The notes under the pieces: model-generated
The model's database searches: none
The model's input: the letters and a program-made list of their open reading frames with translations, nothing else
Told to the model about the DNA's origin: nothing
NCBI RefSeq assembly: GCF_049200465.1
Contig: NZ_CP120836.1
Coordinates: forward strand, 4,030,001-4,094,000
Length of the DNA: 64,000 bases
Source of the DNA: Leptothermofonsia sp049200465
Lineage (GTDB): Bacteria; Cyanobacteriota; Cyanobacteriia; Leptolyngbyales; Leptolyngbyaceae
Direction of reading: 5' to 3'
Shown here: one piece after another, positions 17,201 through 26,023 of the stretch
Position numbering within the stretch: the stretch's first letter is position 1
How the letters are laid out: the number at the start of each line of letters is the position of its first letter
Position numbers and translations under genes: made by a program

Positions 17201-18973
17201 CGCAATCCCTTCCGAAAAACGAACCTGTCCCTGCCCACGGATGTCCGCAGGGCTGAAGGATGACAGGCTACCGGACAGCGCCAGGTTGCCACTGAACAAC
17301 CCTCGCAAATCGGGTGAAAAGCGGTTGAGCTGAATTCCCGACCCTACAATCGAGGCTTGCCAGCGCCCGTCTGCGGCCCTCGCCTGGAGGTTGGCCGTTC
17401 CTCCTGCCACCTGAATCACCGTATTGCGCAGGGTGGTGACTCCACTCGCAATCACAATCTCTCCAGATCCAGGGTATTCGCCTTCTAAAGCCTGCCAGCG
17501 GGTCAGGATTTGCAAATCATCAGCAGGGCCGACAATCTGGGTTTGGGCATTAATGCGGCCCACGGTGATGGGAAGTGGGTTGCCTTCGTTATAGGAATGG
17601 GCGATCGCATCCCCCGGTACATTGATGGCTTGAAGATTGAGGGCCACCTGGATCGGCTCCTCCAGATTAATCTGGCCTTCCCCGATAATCTGCCCACCCA
17701 CGGCTGGGGTTGCTCGCACATTAGAGATGGTCAGTAATTCACTGCCTACATCCAGCCGAAACTGACCACTGTACTGGCTCAGCTCAACCCGATCAATCCG
17801 CCCCGGTTTAGTATTGCGGGCCGTTCCTGACAGAACAGGAGTTTGCAACGGTCCCGTCAGCTTCAGGTCGGCGGCGACTTCCCCCGCAGTCGTAAAGGGT
17901 AGGGACAATTTCAGCGCATCAATCACATCTGGAAGTGTGGACGGTTTCACCTTAATGGCGAGATTAAACCCCTTTTCCAGGTGAACTGTCCCATTTACCA
18001 GAGCCGAAACTTTGTCATAGAAAGCGGCAGTATTATCCAACCGAATCTGCTGTCCTTGAAGTTGCAGTCCTCCTTTGGATTTGGTGAATGGGCGGGGAAC
18101 CCCCTCTGCCTTGAGTGTCACCCCTTCAAACCGAGCTGTCCCAATCAAATTGGGTAACTCTTCATCAGGGCGAAGCTGAACGGTCAGGTTTCCATTCACC
18201 CGTCCCGACGAAAAAGCGAGACCTGGAAAATTGACCAGGCGATCAATTTCAGAGACCAGAAAATTCTGTCCCCGGATTTCAAGGTTGGTCTGGAGGGGCG
18301 ATCGCAACGTCTCCCCCTTCAAGTCCAATTGGCCGCCAGTTTCCGATTTCCCACTCACTTCGTAGATAAAACGCTGGTTTTCATCCAGCAATTCAACTTT
18401 TCCATTTAGCTGAGACAGAACAACGGGCAAGCCCTTCTTTCCCGCCTTAGACCAGGGCACCAGAACAGCCTGGGCATCTTGAAATTGAATCGTTCTAAGC
18501 TCAGTTCTAATCGGCCCCGTTTGTTCCTCCTGCTCCAGTTGGGTTTCTAGCCAGGTACCATCCTTTGCTTGCTCCAGATAAATCTTCGGCTGAATAGCCG
18601 TAATATCCAGATTGAGATCCCGACTGAAGAGAAGCCGTAGCGGGTTGAATCTCACATCTACGGCTTGAATCGAAAGCGTATCTGGATCGGTTGGCGTGGG
18701 TGGGACTGAAGAGGGGCCAAACCGCAAACTAAAGGGTGTAAACCGCTCTACCTGACCCAATTTCACCGGGCGCTGCAACGACTTACTTAAATTCTTTTCA
18801 ACCAGCGGCGCTAGGTCGTTATTGACAAAATGCAACCCCCACCAGACACCGCCCGCCACTCCTGCCAGTGTAACCACCCCCAATGGAATGCCAATCTGCC
18901 TCAATCGCCGCACCCAACGGCGATCGCTTGCACCAAAATTTGGCTCATTTCTTGGGTTTGGCAAATTGGTCAT
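14219..18973 (-). CDS. TamB-like translocation and assembly module protein
   Basis: A 1584-residue envelope protein. One N-terminal membrane segment (about 27-49, IPLGVVTLAGVAGGVWWG) is followed by a very long beta-rich region of repeated amphipathic strands (GTARFEGVTLKAEG, GQINLEEPIQVALNLQ) and a C-terminal TamB/DUF490 domain ending SFSVLKILTSDVPAQFGLRY and IEYETRF. TamB/AsmA-like proteins bridge the inner and outer membranes and serve outer-membrane protein insertion or lipid transport; cyanobacterial and plastid homologues (TIC236) work with Omp85. No Omp85 gene lies next to it here. It is convergent with the DUF6930-like gene. Confidence 0.88.
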   Translation of the reverse strand: MTNLPNPRNEPNFGASDRRWVRRLRQIGIPLGVVTLAGVAGGVWWGLHFVNNDLAPLVEKNLSKSLQRPVKLGQVERFTPFSLRFGPSSVPPTPTDPDTLSIQAVDVRFNPLRLLFSRDLNLDITAIQPKIYLEQAKDGTWLETQLEQEEQTGPIRTELRTIQFQDAQAVLVPWSKAGKKGLPVVLSQLNGKVELLDENQRFIYEVSGKSETGGQLDLKGETLRSPLQTNLEIRGQNFLVSEIDRLVNFPGLAFSSGRVNGNLTVQLRPDEELPNLIGTARFEGVTLKAEGVPRPFTKSKGGLQLQGQQIRLDNTAAFYDKVSALVNGTVHLEKGFNLAIKVKPSTLPDVIDALKLSLPFTTAGEVAADLKLTGPLQTPVLSGTARNTKPGRIDRVELSQYSGQFRLDVGSELLTISNVRATPAVGGQIIGEGQINLEEPIQVALNLQAINVPGDAIAHSYNEGNPLPITVGRINAQTQIVGPADDLQILTRWQALEGEYPGSGEIVIASGVTTLRNTVIQVAGGTANLQARAADGRWQASIVGSGIQLNRFSPDLRGLFSGNLALSGSLSSFSPADIRGQGQVRFSEGIAIVGKPLTAQVQWDGQKVVVQEATAPGLSANGAVFARLEGPGAPEITGFDLNVRTRDYSLQALALPLPGNVDFSGQVDFVGRVGGTPTDPKVSGELALKQFVLNGYAFEPLMQGNLRVSRGVNLNVAGERDRISVALGPDYQLLAFNIKRDESVATGRSQGGLLLVDAQNFPLDILVPPGTAALFPLSGKLSGNLALDLTKQSAAGQVAIANPAFGGYRADQFDGRISFANGVANLADAVLRRGDTVFQIDGTATLQGADPSVKGEIKIAQGQLQDVLELLQLFDLQDLTRGLQSPIYGSATDVETVSIDLDDAPLLTQLRRLAEVETLLKLAREQREDAPIPELRELTGTFGGEISVTGSLKTGLNANFNLRGQNWVWGPYSAQQVVAIGSFEDGILTLLPLRFQSDQSFISFSGEIGGQEPSGQFRMENIPVAAIQPLLNLPLPIEGNLNATATLAGTWDNPQAIGEISLTNGILNGTEVKEALGNFQYANARLNFGSRVVISEPEPITIVGSLPIQLPYGGAVKPDNDQISLDINVKDEGLAVLNVFNNQVAWVDGKGTIALRVRGTLQQPDAQGIIQLEGATFQALALPEPVTDVNGVITFNRGRLTITEPLTGQFSQGQIFATGTLPLTTPFALEDPDAGKFVAVKLENIQLNLKGLYRGDVGGNIDVMGTALNPMLAGAIQLKNGQVLLAGQAEGASAPVNGGANAESNVDFNNLKLELGRNVHIVYAPLLNFVASGELTLNGNLNDIRPSGTINLNSGQVNLFTTQFTLARGYPQRAEFVPRQGLDPNLDIRLIAVVPEVVGGRLPSTASNEIIDAPTFLRFGSVQSIRVQARIEGPASELNENLVLTSSPARTESEIVSLIGGGFISTLGQNSAAIGLADFAGSAILTNVQSFIGNALGLSDFRLSPTIAPSDNNRDSRSGSSIDLVMEAGIDITGSLSFSVLKILTSDVPAQFGLRYRLNDEILIRTSTDFSGDNRAVIEYETRF

Positions 18974-19057
18974 TTCCAGGACTCAGGACTAATTGCACGG
19001 CATGCTTGTAGTCAATATACTGCCTTCGGCTACCACGTCAATGCTTCAGGTAACAGT

Positions 19058-19099
19058 TACATAGAAGAATTAGGGAATTACATAGAAGAATTAGGGAAT
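19058..19099. repeat. 21-base tandem duplication
   Basis: The unit TACATAGAAGAATTAGGGAA plus T occurs twice head to tail in the spacer between tamB-like and clpP. A purine-rich tract follows to about 19160. Confidence 0.85.
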
Positions 19100-19205
19100 A
19101 GGGAGTGGAAGTGGGGAAAAGACAAACTCCACTACCCCATCACCCCATCACCCCTTCATCCTTACCAAGTCGGTAGAATGAGATAAATAGTTCTGAGACA
19201 GGCTC

Positions 19206-19811
19206 ATGATTCCTACCGTTATTGAACAGTCTGGTCGGGGCGAACGTGCCTTTGACATTTATTCCCGTCTTTTGCGGGAGCGAATTGTCTTTTTGGGACA
19301 GGCGATCGATGCAGATGTAGCCAACCTTGTTGTGGCCCAACTGCTCTTTCTAGATGCTGAAGATCCCGAGAAAGACATCTACCTCTACATCAACTCTCCT
19401 GGTGGTTCTGTTACGGCAGGCATGGGCATCTATGACACCATGAAGCATGTCCGCCCCAATGTCTCCACTATCTGTTTGGGGCTGGCTGCCAGTATGGGGG
19501 CTTTTCTGCTCAGTGCGGGAACAAAAGGCAAGCGTATTAGCCTCCCCCATTCCCGGATTATGATCCACCAACCCCTGGGAGGGGCTCAAGGACAGGCAAC
19601 GGATATTGAAATTCAGGCGAAGGAAATTCTTTACCACAAACAGCGATTGAACGAGCTTTTGGCAGACCATACCGGACAGCCCCTTGATCGCATTCAGGAA
19701 GACACCGAGCGTGACTTCTTCATGTCAGCCGAGGAGGCAAAAGCCTATGGCCTTGTTGATCAGGTCATCGATCGCCGCCCCTCTGCTACCCGTCCAGCCG
19801 TTGTGAAGTAG
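19206..19811 (+). CDS. clpP: ATP-dependent Clp protease proteolytic subunit
   Basis: Serine protease subunit that assembles into a barrel and degrades proteins delivered by ClpC or ClpX. The catalytic triad is S96 (GLAASMGAFLL), H121 (RIMIHQPLGG) and D170 (EDTERDFFMS), so this is an active ClpP and not the inactive ClpR of cyanobacteria. Its 201 residues match the family. Cyanobacteria carry several clpP paralogues; the copy number class is not assigned. It stands alone, with purine-rich repeats on both sides. Confidence 0.95.
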   Translation: MIPTVIEQSGRGERAFDIYSRLLRERIVFLGQAIDADVANLVVAQLLFLDAEDPEKDIYLYINSPGGSVTAGMGIYDTMKHVRPNVSTICLGLAASMGAFLLSAGTKGKRISLPHSRIMIHQPLGGAQGQATDIEIQAKEILYHKQRLNELLADHTGQPLDRIQEDTERDFFMSAEEAKAYGLVDQVIDRRPSATRPAVVK

Positions 19812-19930
19812 GTGGGGGAGTGGGAGTAGATGGGTAGATGGGTAGATGAGTATTGAATATTGCACATCCACCCTGCCACTCCTTCCCCCTTCTGAGTCCT
19901 GGCTCCTGGCTCCTGACTTCTCTCCTCTCC
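19812..19930. repeat. Purine-rich intergenic repeat tract
   Basis: Contains GATGGGTAGATGGGTAGATG and, in the opposite sense, TCCTGGCTCCTGGCTCCTGA. Same spacer repeat class as 2690-2834 and 45780-45860. A frame through it (19760-19951) is spurious. Confidence 0.6.
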
Positions 19931-20001
19931 TTTAACCGCCACAATCGTCAACCTATCGACTTAGGATAGAAGTTGGTCTTTGAGCAGGAAAGAAACGGGA
20001 A

Positions 20002-21300
20002 ATGAGCTGGATACGAAATTGGAAACGCCTGGGGCTTCTGTTGCTGTTTAGCTTTACCCTAACCTGGGTTGTTAGCTGTAGTGCCCCCTCTTCCAATACG
20101 GGGCAGCAAGTAGCATCGGGGAATTCAGAGGTTGAATTCTGGACAATGCAACTTCAGCCTCAGTTCACGGACTATTTCAATCAACTCATTGCCACGTTTG
20201 AGAAAGAAAACCCTTCAATCAAAGTCCGCTGGGTTGATGTGCCCTGGGCAGACATGGAACGCAAAATTCTGACAGCAGTTTCGGCTAAAACGGCTCCCGA
20301 TGTAGTCAACCTCAACCCCAACTTCGCTTCCCAATTAGCGGAACGGAATGCCTGGTTAGAACTGGACTCCAAAACAACCCCTGAACAGCGGCAACAGTAT
20401 TTACCAAACATCTGGAAAGCCAGCACTCTCAATGGTAAAAGCTTTGGTATTCCCTGGTATCTGACTACACGGGTAGCCATTTACAACACTAACCTGTTCA
20501 AACAAGCAGGAATCAACAATCCGCCAGCAACCTACGCAGAATTGGCTCAAACTGCCAGACAGTTGAAGGAGAAAACCGGGAAGTATGCCTTCTTTACGAC
20601 TGTTGTGCCTGAAGACTCTGCAGAGTTGCTGGAATCTTTTGTGCAAATGGGAGTGCAGTTAACCGATGCAGAAGGAAAAGCCGCATTTAACACTCCCCAG
20701 GGAAAGGCCGCCTTCCAGTATTGGGTAGATCTGTACAAGAACGGATTGATGCCAAAAGAAGCGCTGACTGAGGGGCATCGACACGCGATCGATCTTTACC
20801 AGCGAGGAGACACGGCTATTCTGGCGTCTGGAGCCGAGTTTCTAAATACAATTGCTAAAAATGCCCCTACCATTGCTCAAGCTTCCGCAACGGCTCCTCA
20901 AATCACTGGTGAAACGGGCAAGAAAAATGTAGCAGTCATGAACCTGGTGATTCCCAGAGATACGGATGTGCCCGATGCTGCCCTCAAATTTGCACTATTT
21001 GTAACGAATGACAACAATCAGCTTGCCTTTGCCAAAGCAGCTAACGTTTTGCCTTCTACGGTTAAAGCTCTGCAAGATCCTTACTTTACAACTCAACCTG
21101 CTAACGCGACTCCAGTTGACAGGGCCAGAGTTGTGAGTGCACAGCAAATGAAAGACGCTGAGGTTTTGATTCCAGCGATGAAAGATGTTAAGCGGCTGCA
21201 AAAAGTCGTTTACGACAATTTACAAGCAGCCATGCTTGGGCAGAAAACGGTGGATCAGGCGGTGAATGACGCTGCCCAGGAATGGAACCAGCAGGTGTGA
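20002..21300 (+). CDS. Sugar ABC transporter substrate-binding lipoprotein
   Basis: A 432-residue family 1 extracellular solute-binding protein (MalE/UgpB type). The N-terminus is a lipoprotein signal with lipobox VVSC (about residues 24-27), giving a lipid-anchored periplasmic protein. The body has VEFWTMQLQPQFTDYFNQLI, INAT-like segments and ASGAEFLNTIAKNAPTIAQA typical of sugar binders. No permease or ATPase gene is adjacent, so it must work with components encoded elsewhere. The ligand is unknown. A strong terminator lies at 21483, beyond an inserted palindromic element. Confidence 0.88.
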   Translation: MSWIRNWKRLGLLLLFSFTLTWVVSCSAPSSNTGQQVASGNSEVEFWTMQLQPQFTDYFNQLIATFEKENPSIKVRWVDVPWADMERKILTAVSAKTAPDVVNLNPNFASQLAERNAWLELDSKTTPEQRQQYLPNIWKASTLNGKSFGIPWYLTTRVAIYNTNLFKQAGINNPPATYAELAQTARQLKEKTGKYAFFTTVVPEDSAELLESFVQMGVQLTDAEGKAAFNTPQGKAAFQYWVDLYKNGLMPKEALTEGHRHAIDLYQRGDTAILASGAEFLNTIAKNAPTIAQASATAPQITGETGKKNVAVMNLVIPRDTDVPDAALKFALFVTNDNNQLAFAKAANVLPSTVKALQDPYFTTQPANATPVDRARVVSAQQMKDAEVLIPAMKDVKRLQKVVYDNLQAAMLGQKTVDQAVNDAAQEWNQQV

Positions 21301-21344
21301 AATCCGAATCTCAGATTGCTTGGTCAACCTCTCATATTGCCTGG

Positions 21345-21459
21345 TATAGCTCTACGCGGGTGCGTCAGGACATTGGAATTAGAGAGGGAGTAGGGGCTTC
21401 GCCCCCAGCCAGGAGTAGAACCCCTGCACCCCGTCCTAACCATAATGACTACCGCTATA
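21345..21459. repeat. TATAGC palindromic element, A subtype
   Basis: A 115-bp copy starting TATAGCTCTACGCGGGTGCG and ending TAATGACTACCGCTATA. It lies between the sugar-binding protein gene and that gene's likely terminator. Confidence 0.92.
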
Positions 21460-21482
21460 AAACCAAAATTTATGCCAGCTTT

Positions 21483-21523
21483 AGAAGCGACCTGGAAGCC
21501 TTCCAGGTCGCTTCTGATTTTTT
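21483..21523 (+). terminator. Strong intrinsic terminator
   Basis: A perfect 15-base stem (21483-21497 with 21501-21515, AGAAGCGACCTGGAA) with loop GCC is followed by GATTTTTT. It most likely ends the sugar-binding protein transcript, read through the inserted element. Confidence 0.9.
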
Positions 21524-21863
21524 CGCAGCCTCCGGTCTAAATAAGTCTTGATTTCATTCTTCTCTACATTTGAGTAATTTTTCAATGAAGTGATAAGCAG
21601 ACTACCCTCTTGAAAGTGCTGCTGGTTCTATATTAGTCATATCTTGGCAAGACTCCGTTAACGCTTCTCTTTCAACACTTTGCTTTCGATATCTTTGTAA
21701 ATGTCTTTGTGTAAATGTCTTTGCAATAGTCTTTTTAGAAAGGTTTTTTGGACTTTATGGTTTCATCTTCATAGCTTTCAAGTTTCCGTCAAAAATCAGG
21801 TGCATAAGGATTTATCAGGATTCGTATTTCGGGATAATGTTCGCTGCGCATTTCTGAGGACTA
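21524..21863. other. A/T-rich spacer
   Basis: A 340-base A/T-rich gap before the glycosyltransferase gene, with a duplicated TTTGTAAATGTC / TGTGTAAATGTC near 21698-21721. No gene or clear promoter was recognised. Confidence 0.4.
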
Positions 21864-22736
21864 ATGGCTGAAAGATTTTCGAGTTTTGCTCTTCTTAAGA
21901 AGAAGTCAATTATTAATATCAGGGTTCGCATCCTCAACGTACTGCTTGATAACCTGACTATGAGGGAGTTATTGGAGCAGCTCAAAAGTGGTGTTGTTTT
22001 GACTCCCAATGTAGACCACCTGATGAAGCTACAGCGGGACGCCGAGTTCTTCAGACTTTATCAACTGGCTGATTATAGAGTGTGTGATAGTCAGGTGTTG
22101 ATGTATGCTGCTCGGTTCTTAGGAACCCCCCTCCGAGAGAAAATCTCAGGCTCGGATTTTTTTCCAGCCTTCTGCGAATTTCATAAACACAATCAAGATA
22201 TCTCTATCTTTCTCCTGGGAGCGGCTCCTGGAGTCGCTGATACCGCCCGAACTAAAATTAATCGCCGAACTGGTCGTGAGATTGTGGTGGATTCTTACTC
22301 CCCATCCTTTGGTTTTGAAAAGAACGAACGAGAGTGTTTAGAAATTGTTGACCGAATCAATCAGTCGGGGGCAACTGTTCTAGCTGTAGGAGTTGGCGCT
22401 CCAAAGCAGGAAAAATGGATTTTTAAGTATAGGGATAGACTCACGAATATCAAGATTTTTCTGGCTGTAGGTGCCACCATCGACTTTGAAGCTGGAATTA
22501 TTCGGCGAGCACCTAAATGGATGAGCAATCTGGGAATTGAGTGGTTGTTTAGAATCAGCCAGGATCCACAGCGCCTTTGGAAGCGTTACCTGGTTGAAGA
22601 CCTCCCCTTCCTATGGCTGTTGCTTAAGCAGAAGCGAGGACTTTACACATCCCCTTTTGCTGTTTTGCCGGAGCCGCTACCAGACTTACCAGAAGTACCA
22701 CAGCTCGGAAGTAGCCGGTTGCCAACACAGGTTTAA
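21864..22736 (+). CDS. WecG/TagA/CpsF family glycosyltransferase
   Basis: A 290-residue GT26 enzyme. Members transfer N-acetylmannosamine(uronate) or related sugars to lipid-linked acceptors in polysaccharide synthesis. Landmarks are the TPNVDHLMKLQRDAEF acceptor/catalytic region near residue 50, IFLLGAAPGVADTARTKI, VLAVGVGAPKQEKWIFKYRD and GATIDFEAGIIRRAPKWM near the C-terminus. The last 30 residues are a proline-rich extension. The extra N-terminal 20 residues are basic, so the true start could be slightly later. No other glycan genes are adjacent; the product is presumably an extracellular or envelope polysaccharide. Confidence 0.88.
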   Translation: MAERFSSFALLKKKSIINIRVRILNVLLDNLTMRELLEQLKSGVVLTPNVDHLMKLQRDAEFFRLYQLADYRVCDSQVLMYAARFLGTPLREKISGSDFFPAFCEFHKHNQDISIFLLGAAPGVADTARTKINRRTGREIVVDSYSPSFGFEKNERECLEIVDRINQSGATVLAVGVGAPKQEKWIFKYRDRLTNIKIFLAVGATIDFEAGIIRRAPKWMSNLGIEWLFRISQDPQRLWKRYLVEDLPFLWLLLKQKRGLYTSPFAVLPEPLPDLPEVPQLGSSRLPTQV

Positions 22737-22802
22737 GACGTGTTTGCCTTCTGCTGACAATTGATAGGAGCCATTAGCAGCCTGGAAAAGATCTGCGCTA
22801 GT

Positions 22803-22835
22803 GTAGGGGTTGGACCATTGTCTAACCCTACTTTT
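22803..22835 (+). terminator. Possible terminator of the glycosyltransferase gene
   Basis: GTAGGGGTTGGA and TCTAACCCTAC can pair with one bulge and are followed by TTTT. It lies just before the next start codon at 22841. Confidence 0.4.
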
Positions 22836-22840
22836 AATTC

Positions 22841-24241
22841 ATGGTGTTGCGTCATCATCGATCGCTGACTTCCCTCGTTGTGGCTTCCTGCTTGTTGCTA
22901 CCTCTAAGTAGTTGTGCCAATAGTTCTCTGAGGGAGACATTAACTAAAGCCTTTGCGGCCGACCCCAAGCTGACGGAGAGCGCAGCTTCTAGTTCGACAG
23001 CAGCGACTGTTGCAACTTCCCCTTCCCCGGTGGAATCAACGGCTCAACTTCCTGAGGATTTCCCTGCTGCCGTTCGTTATCCAGGAGCACAACTGATTGC
23101 TGTTGTTTCTGGGGAAAGTGCTTCCCCCAATCCTCCACCCAGCACCTCTGAAGTGGTAACTCGGTGGATAACGTCGGATGGGGGCGATCGCGTTCTGTCT
23201 TTCTACCGTAAAGCTTTTCAAGCTGATGGCTGGCAGATTCTGAATCAGCCAGAAGCAGGTACGACTGATGGCACCATCACCGCCCGCCGAACGGATCTGA
23301 AAGTCAGCATCAATGTGCAGTCAGGGGCTTCCAGTGCAAATGAACGCCCTGCTCAAGGAAACGGCACCACACCACCTGCCACTGAACTGGTGATTCGATA
23401 CAGCCGCAATCCCAGCCAGTCAGAGCTGATCACTGGTGAACCGGCTAAATCTAACAGCGGTTTGTCTAAACTGGCTCCCTTTTCAAACACGACTGGTTTA
23501 GGGGCTGCGGGTGATTCTGAGAGTACTCAGGTACAAACGGGTGTCGGTGAAGTTTCATTTACAGACCTGAACAAAACCCCAGCCGAACTGCGGCAATACG
23601 TGGAGGATGTTGCCAGATTGGGTATCTTAACACCTGCGCTTACTCATCGCTTGAAGCAAAATCAGGCAAAAGGTGGTCCTTTATTTGAACCCAACAAAAC
23701 GATTACCCGGCGGGAATACGCACGCTGGTTGGTTGCAGCGAACAATCGTCTCCATAGCGATCGCCCAACCCAACAAATCCGACTGGGCCTGGCAACCTCC
23801 CAACCGGCCTTTCGCGATGTGCCCAAGAGTGATCCTGATTTTCCAGCCATTCAAGGTTTAGCCGAGGCGGGTATTATTCCCAGTTCCCTGTCAGGGGATC
23901 CGACAGCTGTAAACTTTCGCCCCAATGCCCCGCTTACTCGCGAAAGTTTGCTGCTTTGGAAAGTACCGATGGACATCCGGCAGGCACTACCTCACGCGAA
24001 TATTGACACCGTTAAGCAAACCTGGGGATTTCAGGATGCCGCCAAAATTGACCCCAAAGCCTTAAGAGCCGTACTGGCCGATCACCAAAACGGAGACCTC
24101 TCCAACATCCGGCGGGTCTTTGGCTACACAATGTTATTTCAGCCTAAAAAAGCAATGACTCGAGCAGAGGCAGCCGCAACCCTCTGGTATTTTGGATTTC
24201 AGGGGGAAGGTCAATCTGCCCAGGATGCTGCAAAGCAGTAA
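22841..24241 (+). CDS. Lipoprotein with S-layer homology (SLH) region
   Basis: A 466-residue exported protein. The signal ends in a lipobox (LLPLSSC, C at about 25). After an A/S/T-rich linker, residues about 65-190 form a small domain also seen in other cyanobacterial envelope proteins (RYPGAQLIAVVSG; DRVLSFYRKAFQADGWQI). From about 240 come SLH motifs (SFTDLNKTPAELRQYVEDVA, TITRREYARWLVAANNRL, FRPNAPLTRESLLLWK, ALTRAEAAATLWYFGF-like end). SLH domains bind cell-wall polysaccharide or act in outer-membrane attachment. It has a short intergenic space after the glycosyltransferase gene. Confidence 0.82.
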   Translation: MVLRHHRSLTSLVVASCLLLPLSSCANSSLRETLTKAFAADPKLTESAASSSTAATVATSPSPVESTAQLPEDFPAAVRYPGAQLIAVVSGESASPNPPPSTSEVVTRWITSDGGDRVLSFYRKAFQADGWQILNQPEAGTTDGTITARRTDLKVSINVQSGASSANERPAQGNGTTPPATELVIRYSRNPSQSELITGEPAKSNSGLSKLAPFSNTTGLGAAGDSESTQVQTGVGEVSFTDLNKTPAELRQYVEDVARLGILTPALTHRLKQNQAKGGPLFEPNKTITRREYARWLVAANNRLHSDRPTQQIRLGLATSQPAFRDVPKSDPDFPAIQGLAEAGIIPSSLSGDPTAVNFRPNAPLTRESLLLWKVPMDIRQALPHANIDTVKQTWGFQDAAKIDPKALRAVLADHQNGDLSNIRRVFGYTMLFQPKKAMTRAEAAATLWYFGFQGEGQSAQDAAKQ

Positions 24242-24309
24242 TTACTGTCAGGACAACCCAGATTTGAAGGATGAAGCTTAAAACCCACGGGTAAGAGAGT
24301 GTTGGTTGT

Positions 24310-24413
24310 TATAGCGCTCCTTTTTGAAATTTAAGTGGGGATGGGGGCCTCACCCCTGCATGGGAGCAAAGCCCCCATCCCCCTTGTTCATAAATTATTT
24401 GTGAACGCTGTAG
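24310..24413. repeat. TATAGC-ended palindromic element, divergent type
   Basis: Starts TATAGCGCTCCTTTTTG and ends GTGAACGCTGTAG, with a G/C-rich hairpin core (GATGGGGGCCTCACCCC; AAGCCCCCATC). The ends match the TATAGC rule but the arms differ from the A and B subtypes. Confidence 0.65.
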
Positions 24414-24630
24414 TTAGGCGATGGGCAATAGGAGGAAAGATTGTCTATCGTGGCTGTCCGTAACCTGCATCACGCCCAGGAGCTAAGAACCAGGCAGCAT
24501 GCCTGTTGCCTGTTGCCTGCCACCTGAGAATAGAGTTTACATTCTGTAACATCCTGTAAATCTAATTCAGGGTAATCCCCGCAATTCCCTACAATGAACA
24601 AGGAAGTTACATGAGGAACCGCTACTGAGC
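24414..24630. other. Spacer upstream of the CBS gene
   Basis: Contains an AGGCAGCATGCCTGTTGCCTG hairpin-forming tract with TGTTGCC repeated, and then an A/T-rich stretch (GTTTACATTCTGTAACATCC) that may hold the promoter. Confidence 0.3.
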
Positions 24631-25104
24631 ATGCCTAAGACAGTTAGCGACGTCATGAGCCGAGATCCGATTACGGCTTATCCAGATACTCCCTTGACTG
24701 ATGTAATCCGCATTCTGGCGGAACGGCGCATTAGTGGATTACCGGTAATTGACCGGGATGGAAAGTTAGTGGGGGTTATTTCTGAAACTGACTTGATGTG
24801 GCGGGAATCAGGAGTGACTCCTCCACCTTACATTATGTTGCTAGATAGTGTTATTTACTTAGAAAACCCGGCCCGTTACGAACGGGAATTACACAAAGCA
24901 CTGGGGCAGACGGTTGGAGAAGTCATGACTCACAACCCAATCACCATTGCTCCTGATAAATCGTTGCAGGAGGCTGCCCGTTTAATGCATGAAAATGGAG
25001 TCCATCGTTTGCCTGTTCTGGACGAGGCTGGTCGGGTTGTCGGAATTCTCACTCGTGGGGATATCGTTCGAACGATGGCATCTGAGCAAAGTGAAGGAAT
25101 TTAA
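24631..25104 (+). CDS. CBS-domain pair protein
   Basis: A 157-residue cytoplasmic protein made of two CBS motifs (about 8-60 and 95-152), each opening with VSDVMSRDPITAYPDTPLTD or VGEVMTHNPITIAPDKSLQE. Paired CBS motifs bind AMP, ATP or related ligands and usually act as energy sensors or protein regulators. No catalytic domain is attached. The target is unknown. Confidence 0.9.
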   Translation: MPKTVSDVMSRDPITAYPDTPLTDVIRILAERRISGLPVIDRDGKLVGVISETDLMWRESGVTPPPYIMLLDSVIYLENPARYERELHKALGQTVGEVMTHNPITIAPDKSLQEAARLMHENGVHRLPVLDEAGRVVGILTRGDIVRTMASEQSEGI

Positions 25105-25244
25105 TTTTTTAGGACTTTAATATCGAGGTCGAAAGGGCATGCAGCAAGAAATGGAAAAAGTTCTCTGGTTTCTCTTGTTTTCTCATCCATGTTCCTGCTC
25201 AAGTATTTTGTTGAAAACCCTTTAAGGAAAAGAGATTAAACAGC

Positions 25245-25910
25245 ATGAGTGTGACTCCTGAATCGGTTGGAGCGTTGTTGAGTTCTCAGGACTTTGGCGA
25301 TCGCCTGCGGGCAGTCAACCAGATCCGCCAACTTGACCCAAAGATTGGCTTTGATTTAATTCAATCTGCAGTGGGAGACAGTAACCCCCGTGTCCGATAC
25401 GCAGCGGTAAGCCAGCTAGCTGTTTTGGGGCAGCAGGATCTTTCTCTAGCTATGAAGTTGCTGCGGGGAAGACTGAAAGACTCTGAACCCGATGTCCAGG
25501 CTGCCGCCGCAGATTCCATTGCCGCACTTAAATTAACAGAAGCATTTGAGGACTTGCAACAGCTCTACTACACCAGTTCAGAATGGTTAGTAAAGTTTAG
25601 TATCGTTGCAGCTCTGGGAGAACTGGGAGATAGCCGGGCACTTGAAATGTTGGAAGATGCGCTGAAATCTAGCAACGAATTGTTGCAAACAGTTGCGATC
25701 GGGTCTCTCGGAGAACTGGGGGATAGCCGGGCGGTTTCCCTGCTAACACCCTACGCCACGCATCCAGACTGGCAAATCCGTTACCGAACTGCTCAGGCTC
25801 TTGGTCACCTGAATGGACCTGAAGCCCTCTCTGCACTAGAGATATTAGCTCAAGACGAGATTGAACAGATTGCCCAGGAAGCCCAACAGTACTTGATTTC
25901 TGAGAGGTAA
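25245..25910 (+). CDS. nblB: HEAT-repeat protein, NblB-like
   Basis: A 221-residue all-helical protein of HEAT/PBS-lyase repeats (PRVRYAAVSQLAVLG, PDVQAAAADSIAALK, KFSIVAALGELGDSRALEML, QTVAIGSLGELGDSRAVSLL, QIRYRTAQALGHLNGPEALS). The beginning (LLSSQDFGDRLRAVNQIRQL) and length match the cyanobacterial proteins annotated as NblB, which bind phycobilins or phycobiliproteins during phycobilisome disassembly. That identity is from memory; other bilin-lyase-like HEAT proteins look similar. No antenna gene is adjacent, but psbD follows 280 bases downstream. Confidence 0.7.
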   Translation: MSVTPESVGALLSSQDFGDRLRAVNQIRQLDPKIGFDLIQSAVGDSNPRVRYAAVSQLAVLGQQDLSLAMKLLRGRLKDSEPDVQAAAADSIAALKLTEAFEDLQQLYYTSSEWLVKFSIVAALGELGDSRALEMLEDALKSSNELLQTVAIGSLGELGDSRAVSLLTPYATHPDWQIRYRTAQALGHLNGPEALSALEILAQDEIEQIAQEAQQYLISER

Positions 25911-26023
25911 TTTTGAGTTTTGAGTTTCCACCTTGACTCTTATCCTTTCACCCCGAACCCTTTAATCACTGCAAATTGAGTGTACAGACTTTGTATAACT
26001 TTAACTTCTGTTAAGAATCTATC

